A DNA stretch of 64,000 nucleotides, taken from the NCBI RefSeq assembly GCF_014638005.1, contig NZ_BMFG01000001.1, positions 1 through 64,000 of the forward strand. Reading direction: 5' to 3'. Every line of letters begins with the position of its first letter. Position 1 is the stretch's first letter. Of the stretch, positions 35,250 through 44,238 are shown in pieces. The position numbers and the translations under genes were made by a program. The notes beneath the pieces were generated by a model. That model saw nothing but the letters and a program-made list of their open reading frames with translations, had not been told where the DNA came from and searched no databases. The stretch comes from Flavobacterium orientale (GTDB lineage: Bacteria > Bacteroidota > Bacteroidia > Flavobacteriales > Flavobacteriaceae).

Positions 35250-36380
35250 ATGAGAAAACTTCAAATGGTTGACTTAAAAAGTCAATATGAAAAAATAAAA
35301 CAAACTGTTGATACTTCTATTCAAGAAGTTTTAGATACAAATACTTATATCAATGGACCAAAAGTTCATGAATTTCAAAAGAGTTTAGAAGATTATTTAG
35401 GCGTAAAACACGTGATTCCTTGTGCAAATGGAACAGATGCTCTTCAAATTGCCATGATGGGATTGGGATTACAGCCGGGTGATGAAGTGATTACTGCTGA
35501 TTTTACGTTTGCCGCAACGGTTGAAGTAATTGCTTTGTTGCAATTAACTCCTGTTTTAGTTGATGTGGACATGGTAAATATGAATATTTCGCTTGACGGA
35601 ATCAGAAAAGCGATTACATCAAAAACAAAAGCGATTGTTCCGGTGCATTTGTTTGGAAGAGCCGCCAATATGGATGCGATTATGGACATTGCCAAAGAAC
35701 ATAATTTATATGTAATTGAAGATAATGCTCAAGCTATTGGTGCCAATTTTACTTCAAGAGATGGTGTAAAAAGGAAAGTGGGAACGATTGGTCATGTGGG
35801 TGCCACTTCGTTTTTCCCTTCAAAAAATCTAGGATGTTATGGTGATGGTGGAGCTATTTTTACCAATGATGATGCTTTGGCTCACACGATTCGTGGAATT
35901 GTAAACCACGGTATGTATGTGCGTTATCATCATGATGTTGTCGGGGTAAATTCTCGTTTAGATAGTATTCAAGCAGCGGTTTTAAATGCAAAATTACCCT
36001 TATTAGATGAATATAATGCGGCTCGTCAAGATGCTGCAAGAAAGTATTCAAAAGCGTTTGAAGGTCATAAAAATATTATTGCACCAATGATTTGTGACAG
36101 TTGTGATTGTCACGTTTTTCACCAATATACGTTGCGAATTATAGATGCCGATAGAAATGCTTTAATGGATCATTTGGTTAGTAAAGGAATTCCATGTGCG
36201 ATTTATTACCCGATTCCGTTGCATTCACAAAAAGCATATGTTGATACTCGTTATAAAGAAGAAGATTTTCCGGTGACCAATCAATTGGTTCAAGAGGTAA
36301 TTTCATTGCCAATGCATACCGAACTTGATGACGAACAAATCAAATTCATAACCGATTCAGTTTTAGAATTTTTTAGTTAA
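35250..36380 (+). CDS. DegT/DnrJ/EryC1/StrS family sugar aminotransferase
   Basis: The 376-residue PLP enzyme has the family motifs: NGPKVHEFQ, CANGTDALQIAM, GDEVITADFTFAATVEVI, VHLFGRAANMDAI, IEDNAQAIGA and the PLP lysine K192 in FFPSKNLGCYGDGGA. Such enzymes transaminate nucleotide-linked keto-sugars for O-antigen or capsule, and the EDNAQAIGA region is typical of the WbpE/WlbC type. The exact sugar cannot be told. It is followed after 27 nt by galE. Confidence 0.94.
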   Translation: MRKLQMVDLKSQYEKIKQTVDTSIQEVLDTNTYINGPKVHEFQKSLEDYLGVKHVIPCANGTDALQIAMMGLGLQPGDEVITADFTFAATVEVIALLQLTPVLVDVDMVNMNISLDGIRKAITSKTKAIVPVHLFGRAANMDAIMDIAKEHNLYVIEDNAQAIGANFTSRDGVKRKVGTIGHVGATSFFPSKNLGCYGDGGAIFTNDDALAHTIRGIVNHGMYVRYHHDVVGVNSRLDSIQAAVLNAKLPLLDEYNAARQDAARKYSKAFEGHKNIIAPMICDSCDCHVFHQYTLRIIDADRNALMDHLVSKGIPCAIYYPIPLHSQKAYVDTRYKEEDFPVTNQLVQEVISLPMHTELDDEQIKFITDSVLEFFS

Positions 36381-36407
36381 TCATTCAAGTTTTATTCAAT
36401 AAAATAC

Positions 36408-37421
36408 ATGAAAATAGTTGTCACAGGAGGTTTAGGGTTTATTGGGTCGCATACTGTTGTTGAATTACAAAACCAAGGATTTGAGGTTGTAATCATTGAT
36501 AATTTATCCAATGCTTCTTTAGATGTTTTGGATGGCATTTTTTCAATAACAGGAAAGAAACCTGAATTTGAAAAAATGGATGTGAGAGACAAAGCTGCAG
36601 TGCAATCATTTTTTAAAAAATATTCCGATGTAACTGGGATTATACATTTTGCGGCTTCAAAAGCGGTTGGTGAAAGTGTAGAAAATCCTTTGTTGTATTA
36701 TGAAAACAACATCAATTCTTTAGTTTATATTCTACAGGAATTACAACAAAAACCTGAAGCTCATTTTATTTTCAGTTCTTCGTGTACTGTTTATGGTCAA
36801 GCCAAAAATATGCCTATTACTGAAGATGCACCAATTCAGCCGCCAATGTCTCCATATGGAAACACTAAGCAGATTGGGGAAGAAATAATTTCAGATGTCG
36901 CCAAAATTTCTAATGTTAAAGCCGTTTTATTGCGATATTTTAATCCGATTGGAGCTCATGAAAGTTCTGCTATTGGCGAATTACCTTTAGGAGTTCCTCA
37001 AAATTTAGTGCCTTTTATTACTCAAACAGCAATGGGGTTACGAAATGAACTTTCTGTTTTTGGTAATGATTATCCAACTCCTGACGGAACTTGTATTCGG
37101 GATTACATTCATGTGGTAGATTTAGCAAAAGCTCACGTGGTTGCGTTGCAACGCTTGATTGACAAAAAGAATCTTGAAAATGTTGAAGTGTTTAATTTAG
37201 GAACAGGAAAAGGTTCTTCAGTTTTAGAAGTTATTCACGCTTTTGAAAAAGTAAGTCAAAAGAAATTACCATATAAAATTGTTGGCAGAAGAGAAGGCGA
37301 TGTTATAGAAGCTTATGCGGATACCGAAAAAGCAAATAAAGTTTTGGGTTGGAAAACTGAACTCTCTTTGGAGCAAGCTTTGGAAAGTGCTTGGAAATGG
37401 GAGCGAAAAATCAGAAGTTAA
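36408..37421 (+). CDS. galE: UDP-glucose 4-epimerase
   Basis: GalE interconverts UDP-glucose and UDP-galactose. The 337-residue SDR protein has GGLGFIGSH (NAD-binding), the active-site SSSCTVYG and catalytic YGNTK, RYFNPIGAH and the DYIHVVDLAKAH segment. It is probably cotranscribed with the DegT aminotransferase gene 27 nt upstream, a setting that points to cell-surface polysaccharide sugars. A bidirectional terminator follows. Confidence 0.96.
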   Translation: MKIVVTGGLGFIGSHTVVELQNQGFEVVIIDNLSNASLDVLDGIFSITGKKPEFEKMDVRDKAAVQSFFKKYSDVTGIIHFAASKAVGESVENPLLYYENNINSLVYILQELQQKPEAHFIFSSSCTVYGQAKNMPITEDAPIQPPMSPYGNTKQIGEEIISDVAKISNVKAVLLRYFNPIGAHESSAIGELPLGVPQNLVPFITQTAMGLRNELSVFGNDYPTPDGTCIRDYIHVVDLAKAHVVALQRLIDKKNLENVEVFNLGTGKGSSVLEVIHAFEKVSQKKLPYKIVGRREGDVIEAYADTEKANKVLGWKTELSLEQALESAWKWERKIRS

Positions 37422-37460
37422 GTTTATGTAATAATTCTTCGTTGACAAACAAATTAAAAT

Positions 37461-37495
37461 AAAAAATCCCCATTTTTTAAGATGGGGATAATTTT
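37461..37495. terminator. Bidirectional terminator between galE and the 66-residue lipoprotein
   Basis: A stem ATCCCCAT/ATGGGGAT (37466-37473 with 37482-37489) flanked by A and T runs on both sides. Confidence 0.75.
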
Positions 37496-37540
37496 TAGTT
37501 ATTCAGTATCTGAATTACTCATTTTCAATGCTTATTCTGT

Positions 37541-37741
37541 TTATTCTACAGCGTTTTCTATAGCTTGGCCTGTTTCATCAACAGCATTTTCAATTGCATC
37601 TCCGGCTTCTTCGGCTGTGTTTTCAATATCGTTGCCTACAGCTTCAACTGCGTCTTCTGCTTTTTCTTCGGTTGTTTTTTCTTTACAAGAAACAACAAAT
37701 AATGCTCCCATCAATACTAATCCTAAAAGTGTTTTTTTCAT
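37541..37741 (-). CDS. Small acidic lipoprotein with 11-residue repeats (66 aa)
   Basis: It starts MKKTLLGLVLMGALFVVSC with a lipobox (C19), then CKEKTTEEKAED and three tandem 11-residue units: AVEAVGNDIEN, TAEEAGDAIEN and AVDETGQAIEN, ending AVE. The 11-residue period with small and acidic residues suggests an amphipathic helix like those of apolipoproteins or LEA proteins. It is a paralogue of the 68-residue lipoprotein at 31254-31460. No named function. Confidence 0.85.
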   Translation of the reverse strand: MKKTLLGLVLMGALFVVSCKEKTTEEKAEDAVEAVGNDIENTAEEAGDAIENAVDETGQAIENAVE

Positions 37742-37800
37742 TTTGTTTATTTTTTAAAGTTAATAAATCCATTACCGGCAAATTAGGTGCCAAAGTTTAA

Positions 37801-38673
37801 TTAAGCCGAAATAGTTTCCACTTCTTTGTTGATTTTATTCACTAATCCAACCAAAACTTTACCGGGCCCCACTTCTGTGAAACTTGAAGCACCATCAGCA
37901 ATCATTTGTTGAACAGATTGTGTCCATTTTACCGGAGCAGTTAATTGAATGATTAAATTCTTTTTAATTTCTTCTGCATCTGAAACCGCACTTGCTGTAA
38001 CGTTTTGATATACGGGACAAATAGGTTTTGAAAAAGTTGATGCTTCAATTGCAGCAGCTAGTTCTTCTCTTGCCGGCTCCATCATTGGAGAGTGGAATGC
38101 TCCTCCAACGGGAAGCAACAATGCTCTTTTTGCTCCGGCAGCTTTCATGGCTTCACAGGCTTTTTCTACTGCAGAAAATTCACCTGAAATAACCAATTGT
38201 CCAGGGCAATTATAATTTGCCGCCACAACAACACCATCAATAGCTTCGCAAACTTCTTCTACAATTCTGTCATCTAAACCTAAAACAGCAGCCATTGTTG
38301 AAGGTTTGATTTCACATGCTTTTTGCATGGCTAAGGCTCGTTGAGAAACTAGTTTTAAGCCGTCTTCAAAAGATAACGCTCCATTGGCAACTAAGGCAGA
38401 AAATTCACCTAAAGAATGTCCTGCAACCATATCCGGTTTAAAATCGGTTAAAGTTTTGGCCAAAATTACAGAATGTAAAAAAACGGCTGGTTGTGTCACC
38501 TTTGTTTCTTTTAACTCTTCAGCAGTTCCTTCAAACATGATGTCAGTAATACGGAAACCCAATATTTGATTGGCTTTTTCGAATAGTTCTTTTGCAATTG
38601 AAGAAGTTTCATATAATTCTTTGCCCATTCCTGTGAATTGAGCTCCTTGTCCCGGAAATACGTATGCTTTCAT
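37801..38673 (-). CDS. fabD: ACP S-malonyltransferase
   Basis: FabD loads malonate from CoA onto ACP to start fatty-acid elongation. The 290-residue protein has PGQGAQFTGMGKELY, the nucleophile S87 in VAGHSLGEFSAL, QRALAMQKAC, and GGAFHSPMM with the catalytic His. Length is typical. A possible -7 box lies at 38721. Confidence 0.96.
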   Translation of the reverse strand: MKAYVFPGQGAQFTGMGKELYETSSIAKELFEKANQILGFRITDIMFEGTAEELKETKVTQPAVFLHSVILAKTLTDFKPDMVAGHSLGEFSALVANGALSFEDGLKLVSQRALAMQKACEIKPSTMAAVLGLDDRIVEEVCEAIDGVVVAANYNCPGQLVISGEFSAVEKACEAMKAAGAKRALLLPVGGAFHSPMMEPAREELAAAIEASTFSKPICPVYQNVTASAVSDAEEIKKNLIIQLTAPVKWTQSVQQMIADGASSFTEVGPGKVLVGLVNKINKEVETISA

Positions 38674-38720
38674 TATTTTTACTTTAAAGTTTAAGGTTTA
38701 AAAGTTTAATTAGACCTAAG

Positions 38721-38728
38721 CAAAAATA
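38721..38728 (-). promoter_or_regulatory. fabD: Candidate -7 box for fabD
   Basis: On the minus strand it reads TATTTTTG, directly after the stop of the YjdI-like gene and 48 nt before the fabD ATG. Confidence 0.4.
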
Positions 38729-38953
38729 CTATTTATTTCTGTAAAATGTTAAAGCACCTGACGGACATTTGTTAACTGTATCCATGATTTTTTCAGAAGT
38801 GGATCCGTCGATTTTAATCCAAGGTTTTTCTTTTGGTTGAAAAACATCAGGATTATTTCGAACGCAATTTCCGGAATGAATACATTTTCTTGCCTCCCAA
38901 ACCACTGTTATTTCGCCGTTTGTATATTCTTTCTTTTCGTTATTTGGTTCCAT
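38729..38953 (-). CDS. YjdI-like divergent 4Fe-4S mono-cluster protein
   Basis: The 74-residue protein has C24 and C30 in CIHSGNC and C63 in KCPSGAL, with the family core VWEARKCIHSGNC..NPDVFQP and IDTVNKCPSGA-type ending. Relatives (Fer4_19 family) are predicted iron-sulfur proteins; a fourth ligand is not evident. It is 18 nt after the GNAT gene, and YjdI/YjdJ-type genes are paired in E. coli too. Confidence 0.88.
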   Translation of the reverse strand: MEPNNEKKEYTNGEITVVWEARKCIHSGNCVRNNPDVFQPKEKPWIKIDGSTSEKIMDTVNKCPSGALTFYRNK

Positions 38954-38971
38954 ATTTTTTTAATTTATGGT

Positions 38972-39256
38972 TTACAATACATCTCTAAGCTCAGGTGTTT
39001 TATCAAAAACACTTTTAGCAAAAGGGCACAATGGAATGATTTTTAAGTTCCTTTCTCGAGCCATGACAACCGCTTGGGTCACCATTTTTTTTCCAAAACC
39101 TTTGCCGTTATTACCGGGATTGACTTCCGTGTGATCAATGATAATTTTATCTTCACCGGCAAAAACAAAAGTCATTTTAGCTTCTGATTTACCGGCAACT
39201 TCAACAGAAAAGAAGCCGTTTTTATCGCTTATGTTTAGTTTTATTTCTTCTGACAT
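38972..39256 (-). CDS. Small GNAT N-acetyltransferase (YjdJ/YidJ type)
   Basis: The 94-residue protein is a minimal GNAT domain: VNPGNNGKGFGKKMVTQAV carries the acetyl-CoA pyrophosphate loop (G-x-G-x-G-K), and LCPFAKSVFDK is a strand/turn common to this CG-type subfamily. It is the upstream neighbour of the YjdI-like ferredoxin, as in other bacteria. Its substrate is unknown. Confidence 0.88.
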   Translation of the reverse strand: MSEEIKLNISDKNGFFSVEVAGKSEAKMTFVFAGEDKIIIDHTEVNPGNNGKGFGKKMVTQAVVMARERNLKIIPLCPFAKSVFDKTPELRDVL

Positions 39257-39331
39257 AGTTTTAAATTTAAAATAAACCTGACAAGGATGTTCTTATCAGG
39301 TCTAAGTTACTAAAATTATTTGAGACTTTTA

Positions 39332-40045
39332 TTATTCCATTGGAATATCCATTAGTAAAAGTTCAGCATCAGATGTAGTCGCTATTTCTAATTTTTCGGT
39401 ATCCCAAATGCCCAATGCATCACGGGTATCTAAAGCTTGACCATTAATTGTTACGCTTCCTGAAATAACAAATGCATAAACGCCATTACCTTCTCTTTTA
39501 ATAGTGTAATTTTCAGTCAAACCCTTTTCAAATTTACCCAAATGAAACCAAGCATCTTGATATATCCAAACACCTTCGTCATCAGGATTTGGGGATAAAA
39601 TTTGTTGTAATTTATTATGTCTGTCATTCACATCTAATGTGATTTGTTGGTAACGAGGTTCCACATTTCTTTTGTTTGGAAACAACCAAATTTGTAACAA
39701 TTTTGTTAGTTTGTCAGCATTCGGATTAAACTCACTATGACGAATTCCGGTTCCAGCACTCATTACTTGAACATCACCAAATTTGATGGTTTCGGCGTTT
39801 CCCATACTATCTTTGTGAGCCAAATCGCCTTCTAATGGAATGGTTATAATTTCCATATTATCATGTGGATGCATTCCAAATCCCATTCCGGCGGCAACGG
39901 TATCATCATTCAAAACTCTCAAAACGCCAAATTGAACTTTATCAGGATTGTACCAGTTGGCAAAACTAAAACTGTGATATGCATTCAACCATCCGTGATC
40001 AGCATGACCTCTTTCATTGGCTTTGTGTAAAATTGTGTTTTCCAT
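39332..40045 (-). CDS. Pirin family protein
   Basis: The 237-residue cupin has the pirin pattern ADHGWLNAYHSFSFANWYNP, GMGFGMHPHDNMEIITIPLEG with metal-binding histidines, and VMSAGTGIRHSEFNPN. Bacterial pirins include quercetinases such as YhhW, but no substrate can be assigned here. I chose the ATG at 40045; the ATG at 40051 adds two residues, and the longer frame to 40090 has no family match. Confidence 0.92.
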   Translation of the reverse strand: MENTILHKANERGHADHGWLNAYHSFSFANWYNPDKVQFGVLRVLNDDTVAAGMGFGMHPHDNMEIITIPLEGDLAHKDSMGNAETIKFGDVQVMSAGTGIRHSEFNPNADKLTKLLQIWLFPNKRNVEPRYQQITLDVNDRHNKLQQILSPNPDDEGVWIYQDAWFHLGKFEKGLTENYTIKREGNGVYAFVISGSVTINGQALDTRDALGIWDTEKLEIATTSDAELLLMDIPME

Positions 40046-40222
40046 GACCATAATTTTTTTATTATTTATAAGTACAAATTTACTACTCATTTTATGGTTT
40101 GATACTTAATGTAGGTTAAGAAATGAAGCTATTTTTTTATTTAGTATCTGAATATCAAACGAATAATGTTGTTGTTTTAAATTTATTCAGTATTTTTATG
40201 CAAACCAATATATACTAATCTT

Positions 40223-41179
40223 ATGAAAAAAGAACTACTTACTTTATTGATGCTTAATTTGTGTTTGTTTTTGAGTTTGAATTGTCAAGATTCATTTAGT
40301 CAAAATTCTTCACAAGAACAGTTTGATCAAAATGAACTAGTTGCTAAAGTCATTCCAAACGCTTATGAGTCAACCGCAGGAGCACTCACTTTTAATGGAC
40401 CTTTATCAAATTCTCAACGAACGTATCAATTGTTAATTGCATCTAGTCAATTAACAGATTTGATAGATAAGGAATTAACTTCTTTATCCTTTAGAATACC
40501 GGCCAATTCAACAGGGGCATGGCCTACTTCGCAAGTTGACTTTTCTAATTATGACATTTATTTGAGCCAATCTGTGTCTCCACCCAATAGAAGTTTGACT
40601 TCTTTTCCTAGTAATGTTGTTGGTGCACAAACTTTAGTTCGATCAGGCGGTTTGTCTATTCCTGCAGGAGCTTTTCCTAGTGGAAGTAATCCCAATCCAT
40701 TTGGATTTCAAATTGTATTTTCAACAAATTGGCTTTATGTCGGGGGTGATTTGTTAATTGAAATAAGACATACAGGATATACAGGGACCTCAAGAAGTGT
40801 TGAAGCAATTGGTACAGCAGTAACAGGTTATGGAACATTATTCAGTGCTTGTTGGACTGGGAATTATACAGGAACTTCCGGAAGTCAAGGTAACTTTTCT
40901 GTTATTGAGTTAAGGGGTCAAGATGCACTAAGTATTGGAGATTTAGATCAAATGTTGTTTTCTGTTTTTCCAAATCCTGCAAATGACATGTTGAATTTTC
41001 AGGCTGAAGTGCCATTGAAAAATGTAAACATTTATAATAATGTAGGTCAATTAGTTTATAGCCAAAATTTGAGAAATACTTTTGAATCTATTATGGTTTC
41101 AGGTTTACACTCAGGGGTTTATATTGCTCAATTAGATACAGATTATGGAGTAAAGACCTTGAAATTTGTAAAGAAATAA
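40223..41179 (+). CDS. T9SS type A sorting-domain protein
   Basis: The 318-residue protein has a signal peptide, with cleavage probably after SFSQ. A middle region of about 200 residues is Ser/Thr/Asn/Gly rich and resembles a beta-sandwich ending in short tracts (LLIEIRHTGYTG). The C terminus is a classic type A CTD: FSVFPNPANDMLNFQ, VNIYNNVGQLVYSQ and GVYIAQLDTDYGVKTLKFVKK. It is exported and cleaved or anchored by T9SS. The middle domain is not one I recognise; the cargo role is unknown. Confidence 0.85.
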   Translation: MKKELLTLLMLNLCLFLSLNCQDSFSQNSSQEQFDQNELVAKVIPNAYESTAGALTFNGPLSNSQRTYQLLIASSQLTDLIDKELTSLSFRIPANSTGAWPTSQVDFSNYDIYLSQSVSPPNRSLTSFPSNVVGAQTLVRSGGLSIPAGAFPSGSNPNPFGFQIVFSTNWLYVGGDLLIEIRHTGYTGTSRSVEAIGTAVTGYGTLFSACWTGNYTGTSGSQGNFSVIELRGQDALSIGDLDQMLFSVFPNPANDMLNFQAEVPLKNVNIYNNVGQLVYSQNLRNTFESIMVSGLHSGVYIAQLDTDYGVKTLKFVKK

Positions 41180-41188
41180 TTTCATAAT

Positions 41189-41235
41189 AGCCGATTATTT
41201 AAGAAGATAATTTATCTTTTTAGTAATCGGCTTTT
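41189..41235 (+). terminator. Terminator after the T9SS type A gene, inside the Crp/Fnr 3' end
   Basis: A stem AGCCGATTA/TAATCGGCT (41189-41197 with 41224-41232) encloses a smaller hairpin; a short T run follows. The right arm lies in the last codons of the convergent Crp/Fnr gene. Confidence 0.5.
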
Positions 41236-41787
41236 CATTTTACTAAAAAACTCAGGGGTCACACCAATATAAGATGCGATTTGTTTTTGAGGAACTCTTT
41301 GAATCAAGGTTGGGTATCTTTTACAGAATTTTTCAAAACGATCTTCTGCGGATAAACTTAAATTATCCATCAACCGCTCTTGATGAGCAACCAATGAATT
41401 TTCGGTTAAAATTCTAAAGAAGCGTTCCAACTTCGGAATGTCAAAATACAATTGCTCTTGATTTTCTTTTGATAACATAACCACTTCTGAATCTTCTAAA
41501 ACTTCTATGAACAAATTGCCAGGCTTTTGAGAAAGTAAGCTGTACATGTCACCAATCCACCAACCTTCGCAGGCAAAATGTAGCACATGTTCCACAATAT
41601 TGTCATTAATGTTGAAACTCCTCAGTAATCCCGAATTTACAAAATAAGATTCCTTGCAAATTTCTCCGGCATTGTGCAAAATGGTTTTTGCTTTGTAATG
41701 TTGCGTTTCAGTTTTAGACAAAAACAATTTTTTTTCCTCTTCAGAAAGTGAAACAATTTTTGATATGTTGTCTAAAATCAAAGCCAT
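41212..41787 (-). CDS. Crp/Fnr family transcriptional regulator
   Basis: The 191-residue protein has an N-terminal cyclic-nucleotide-binding-like domain (HNAGEICKESYFVNSGLLRSF) and a C-terminal helix-turn-helix (RVPQKQIASYIGVTPEFFSKM). It lacks a Cys-cluster of the FNR type, so it is not an oxygen sensor by sequence. The start ATG overlaps the purT stop as TAATG, so the two are cotranslated. Confidence 0.88.
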   Translation of the reverse strand: MALILDNISKIVSLSEEEKKLFLSKTETQHYKAKTILHNAGEICKESYFVNSGLLRSFNINDNIVEHVLHFACEGWWIGDMYSLLSQKPGNLFIEVLEDSEVVMLSKENQEQLYFDIPKLERFFRILTENSLVAHQERLMDNLSLSAEDRFEKFCKRYPTLIQRVPQKQIASYIGVTPEFFSKMKSRLLKR

Positions 41788-42953
41788 TATGCATTTACTT
41801 TTACCAATCTCGCCGCAGCTTTTGCCTTTTCTATAATTTCTTCCATCGGAGTTTCTAATGTGTCACTTACCAAAGCAACACCCATTCTGCGATACGGTCT
41901 TGAAGTAGGTTTGCCAAAAATTCTGAAGTCAGTTTTTGGTAAAGCAGCAATTTGCTCAATACCTGAATAAGTTGGATTGCTTGAATTTTCAGAAGCTAAA
42001 ATTACGGCACTTGCTCCTGCTTTTTCTAAGGTGATTTCGGCAATCGGTAAGCTTAAAATAGCTCGTAAATGCAATTCAAATTCATTAAAATTTTGTGTTC
42101 CGGCTAACGTAACCATTCCGGTGTCGTGTGGTCTTGGCGATAATTCCGAAAAATAAACGCCTTCATTCGTCAAGAAAAATTCGACTCCAAATAATCCGGC
42201 TCCACCTAAGGCTTCTGTCACTTTGCGAGCCATTTCCTGAGCTTCCAAAATGTCTTTTTCTGAAACATTTGCCGGTTGCCAACTTTCTTGATAATCGCCA
42301 CGTTCTTGTCGGTGACCAATTGGAGCACAAAATAAAGTAGGTAAATTATTGTTTTGAGTCACGGTTAATAACGTGATTTCGGAATTAAAATTGACAAATG
42401 CTTCCACAATTACTTCGACCACATCACCACGAGAACCTTCCACAGCATAATTCCAAGCTTTGGCAATGTCTTCGGTTGATTTGATAGTAGATTGTCCTTT
42501 TCCGGAGGAACTCATTAAAGGTTTTACTACACAAGGAATTCCAACTTCTGAAACCGCTTTTTCTAATTCATCTGAAGAAGTTGCGTATCGATAATTTGCT
42601 GTTCGTAATCCTAATTCTTTCGCTGCCAAATCACGAATGGCTTTTCGGTTCATAGTGAAATTTGCCGCTTTTGCGGATGGAACGACGGTTATGCCTTGTT
42701 TTTCGTAGTTATAAAAACGTTCGGTTCTAATGGCTTCAATTTCAGGAACGATAAAATCAGGTTGGTGTTTGGCGACAATTCGGTCGAGTTCGGCACCGTC
42801 TAACATATTGATGATTTCAAAACCGGGAGCCACTTGCATAGCGGGAGCATTTTCATAACTATCAACTGCAATGATGGTTTGGCCAATTCGTTGTGCGGCG
42901 ATGACAAATTCTTTTCCGAGTTCTCCGGAACCTAGTAGGAGGATTTTTGACAT
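41787..42953 (-). CDS. purT: Phosphoribosylglycinamide formyltransferase 2
   Basis: PurT makes formyl-GAR from formate and ATP, an alternative to PurN in purine synthesis. The 388-residue ATP-grasp protein has [19 protein letters not shown], the N-domain [25 protein letters not shown] and [30 protein letters not shown]. The gene couples at TAATG to the Crp/Fnr gene. Confidence 0.96.
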   Translation of the reverse strand: MSKILLLGSGELGKEFVIAAQRIGQTIIAVDSYENAPAMQVAPGFEIINMLDGAELDRIVAKHQPDFIVPEIEAIRTERFYNYEKQGITVVPSAKAANFTMNRKAIRDLAAKELGLRTANYRYATSSDELEKAVSEVGIPCVVKPLMSSSGKGQSTIKSTEDIAKAWNYAVEGSRGDVVEVIVEAFVNFNSEITLLTVTQNNNLPTLFCAPIGHRQERGDYQESWQPANVSEKDILEAQEMARKVTEALGGAGLFGVEFFLTNEGVYFSELSPRPHDTGMVTLAGTQNFNEFELHLRAILSLPIAEITLEKAGASAVILASENSSNPTYSGIEQIAALPKTDFRIFGKPTSRPYRRMGVALVSDTLETPMEEIIEKAKAAARLVKVNA

Positions 42954-42973
42954 TTTTAATGTGAATTATAAAT

Positions 42974-43000
42974 AAAAAAAGCCCCAAGTTTCCTTGAGGC
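42974..43000 (-). terminator. Terminator after the aspartate-type aminotransferase gene
   Basis: An 8-bp stem with one G.T pair (42981-42988 with 42993-43000, GCCCCAAG/CTTGAGGC), followed on the minus strand by a T run. Confidence 0.72.
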
Positions 43001-43010
43001 GGTATATGTT

Positions 43011-44195
43011 TTAAGCTAAAACTTCTTTGATTCTTCTTAAAGCTTCTATGAGTTGTTCCTCGCTTGTTGCATAAGAAAATCGAATACAATCAGGGTTTCC
43101 AAAGGCATCTCCGGTTACGGTTGCTACGTTGGCTTCAGCTAACAAATACATAGAAAAATCCGTTGCGTCTTTGATTAAAGTTCCACGTAATGTTTTTCCA
43201 AAGAATGACGATACATCGGGAAATACATAAAATGCACCTTCCGGAACGTTGATTTTTAGACCCGGAATTTCTTTGATTAAACCTACGACTAAATCTCTTC
43301 TTTTATGGAAAGCTTCCACCATGTAATTCAACACTTTTGGGTCGGCATCCACAGCAGCAATCGTAGCTCGTTGAGCAATAGAATTGGCTCCTGATGTGAC
43401 TTGGCCTTGCATTTTTGTACACGCTTTTGCGATAAATTCCGGTGCTCCGATGTAACCGATTCTCCAACCTGTCATTGCGAAGGCTTTAGCAACTCCATTT
43501 ACTGTGATGGTTTTTTCAAACATTCCCGGAACGGAAGCAATGCTGCAAAAAGTTCCTGAAAAATTGATGTGTTCGTAGATTTCATCAGCCACGACATAAA
43601 TGTTTGGATACTTTTCCAACACTTTGGCAATGGCTGTAAATTCTTCACGACTGTAAACAGATCCGCTTGGGTTGCAAGGCGAACTGTACCAAATCATTTT
43701 GGTTTTTGGCGTGATGGCTTTTTCTAATTGTTCGGCGGTAATTTTAAAATCACTTTCTACGGAAGTTGGGACTTCAACAGGAATTCCTCCTGACATTTTG
43801 ATGATTTCGTAATAACTTACCCAATATGGTGCGGGTAAAATAACTTCATCACCTTCGTTTAACATAACTTGAGCAATGTTGTAAAGTGATTGCTTTGCAC
43901 CGGTTGAAACAACAATGTTTGCCGGTTTATAGTCTAAATTGTTATCTCTTTTGAATTTTCTACAAATAGCTTCTTTTAGTTCAGCATAACCATCAACCGG
44001 AGAATAAGTACTATAATTTTCGTCGATTGCTTTTTTTGCAGCATCTTTAATAAAATCAGGAGTGTTAAAATCAGGTTCGCCTAAACTTAAACTGATGATG
44101 TCTTTTCCTTGAGCTTTTAACTCTCTCGCCAATGCCGCCATAGCCAAGGTTTGAGAAGTAGATAAATTGTTAATTCTATCCGATAACGAATTCAT
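43011..44195 (-). CDS. Class I/II PLP-dependent aminotransferase (aspartate aminotransferase type)
   Basis: The 394-residue protein has the fold-type I motifs: SLGEPDFNTPDF, TGAKQSLYN, PAPYWVSYYE, NPSGSVY, ADEIYEHINF and the PLP lysine K237 in GVAKAFAMTGWRIGY. It most likely interconverts aspartate/oxaloacetate or related pairs; the exact amino acid is not certain, so I give no symbol. Upstream of purT, with its own terminator between. Confidence 0.92.
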   Translation of the reverse strand: MNSLSDRINNLSTSQTLAMAALARELKAQGKDIISLSLGEPDFNTPDFIKDAAKKAIDENYSTYSPVDGYAELKEAICRKFKRDNNLDYKPANIVVSTGAKQSLYNIAQVMLNEGDEVILPAPYWVSYYEIIKMSGGIPVEVPTSVESDFKITAEQLEKAITPKTKMIWYSSPCNPSGSVYSREEFTAIAKVLEKYPNIYVVADEIYEHINFSGTFCSIASVPGMFEKTITVNGVAKAFAMTGWRIGYIGAPEFIAKACTKMQGQVTSGANSIAQRATIAAVDADPKVLNYMVEAFHKRRDLVVGLIKEIPGLKINVPEGAFYVFPDVSSFFGKTLRGTLIKDATDFSMYLLAEANVATVTGDAFGNPDCIRFSYATSEEQLIEALRRIKEVLA

Positions 44196-44238
44196 TATAG
44201 TTGTGTTTTGTGTGTTTAAATTTTAAAAAGTAATCTAC

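Noticed and set aside
37482..37800. Two plus-strand frames (91 and 68 residues) opposite the acidic lipoprotein
   Set aside because: Their repetitive Ser/Ala or Leu/Arg content is the antisense of the 11-residue repeat gene, which has a proper lipoprotein signal.
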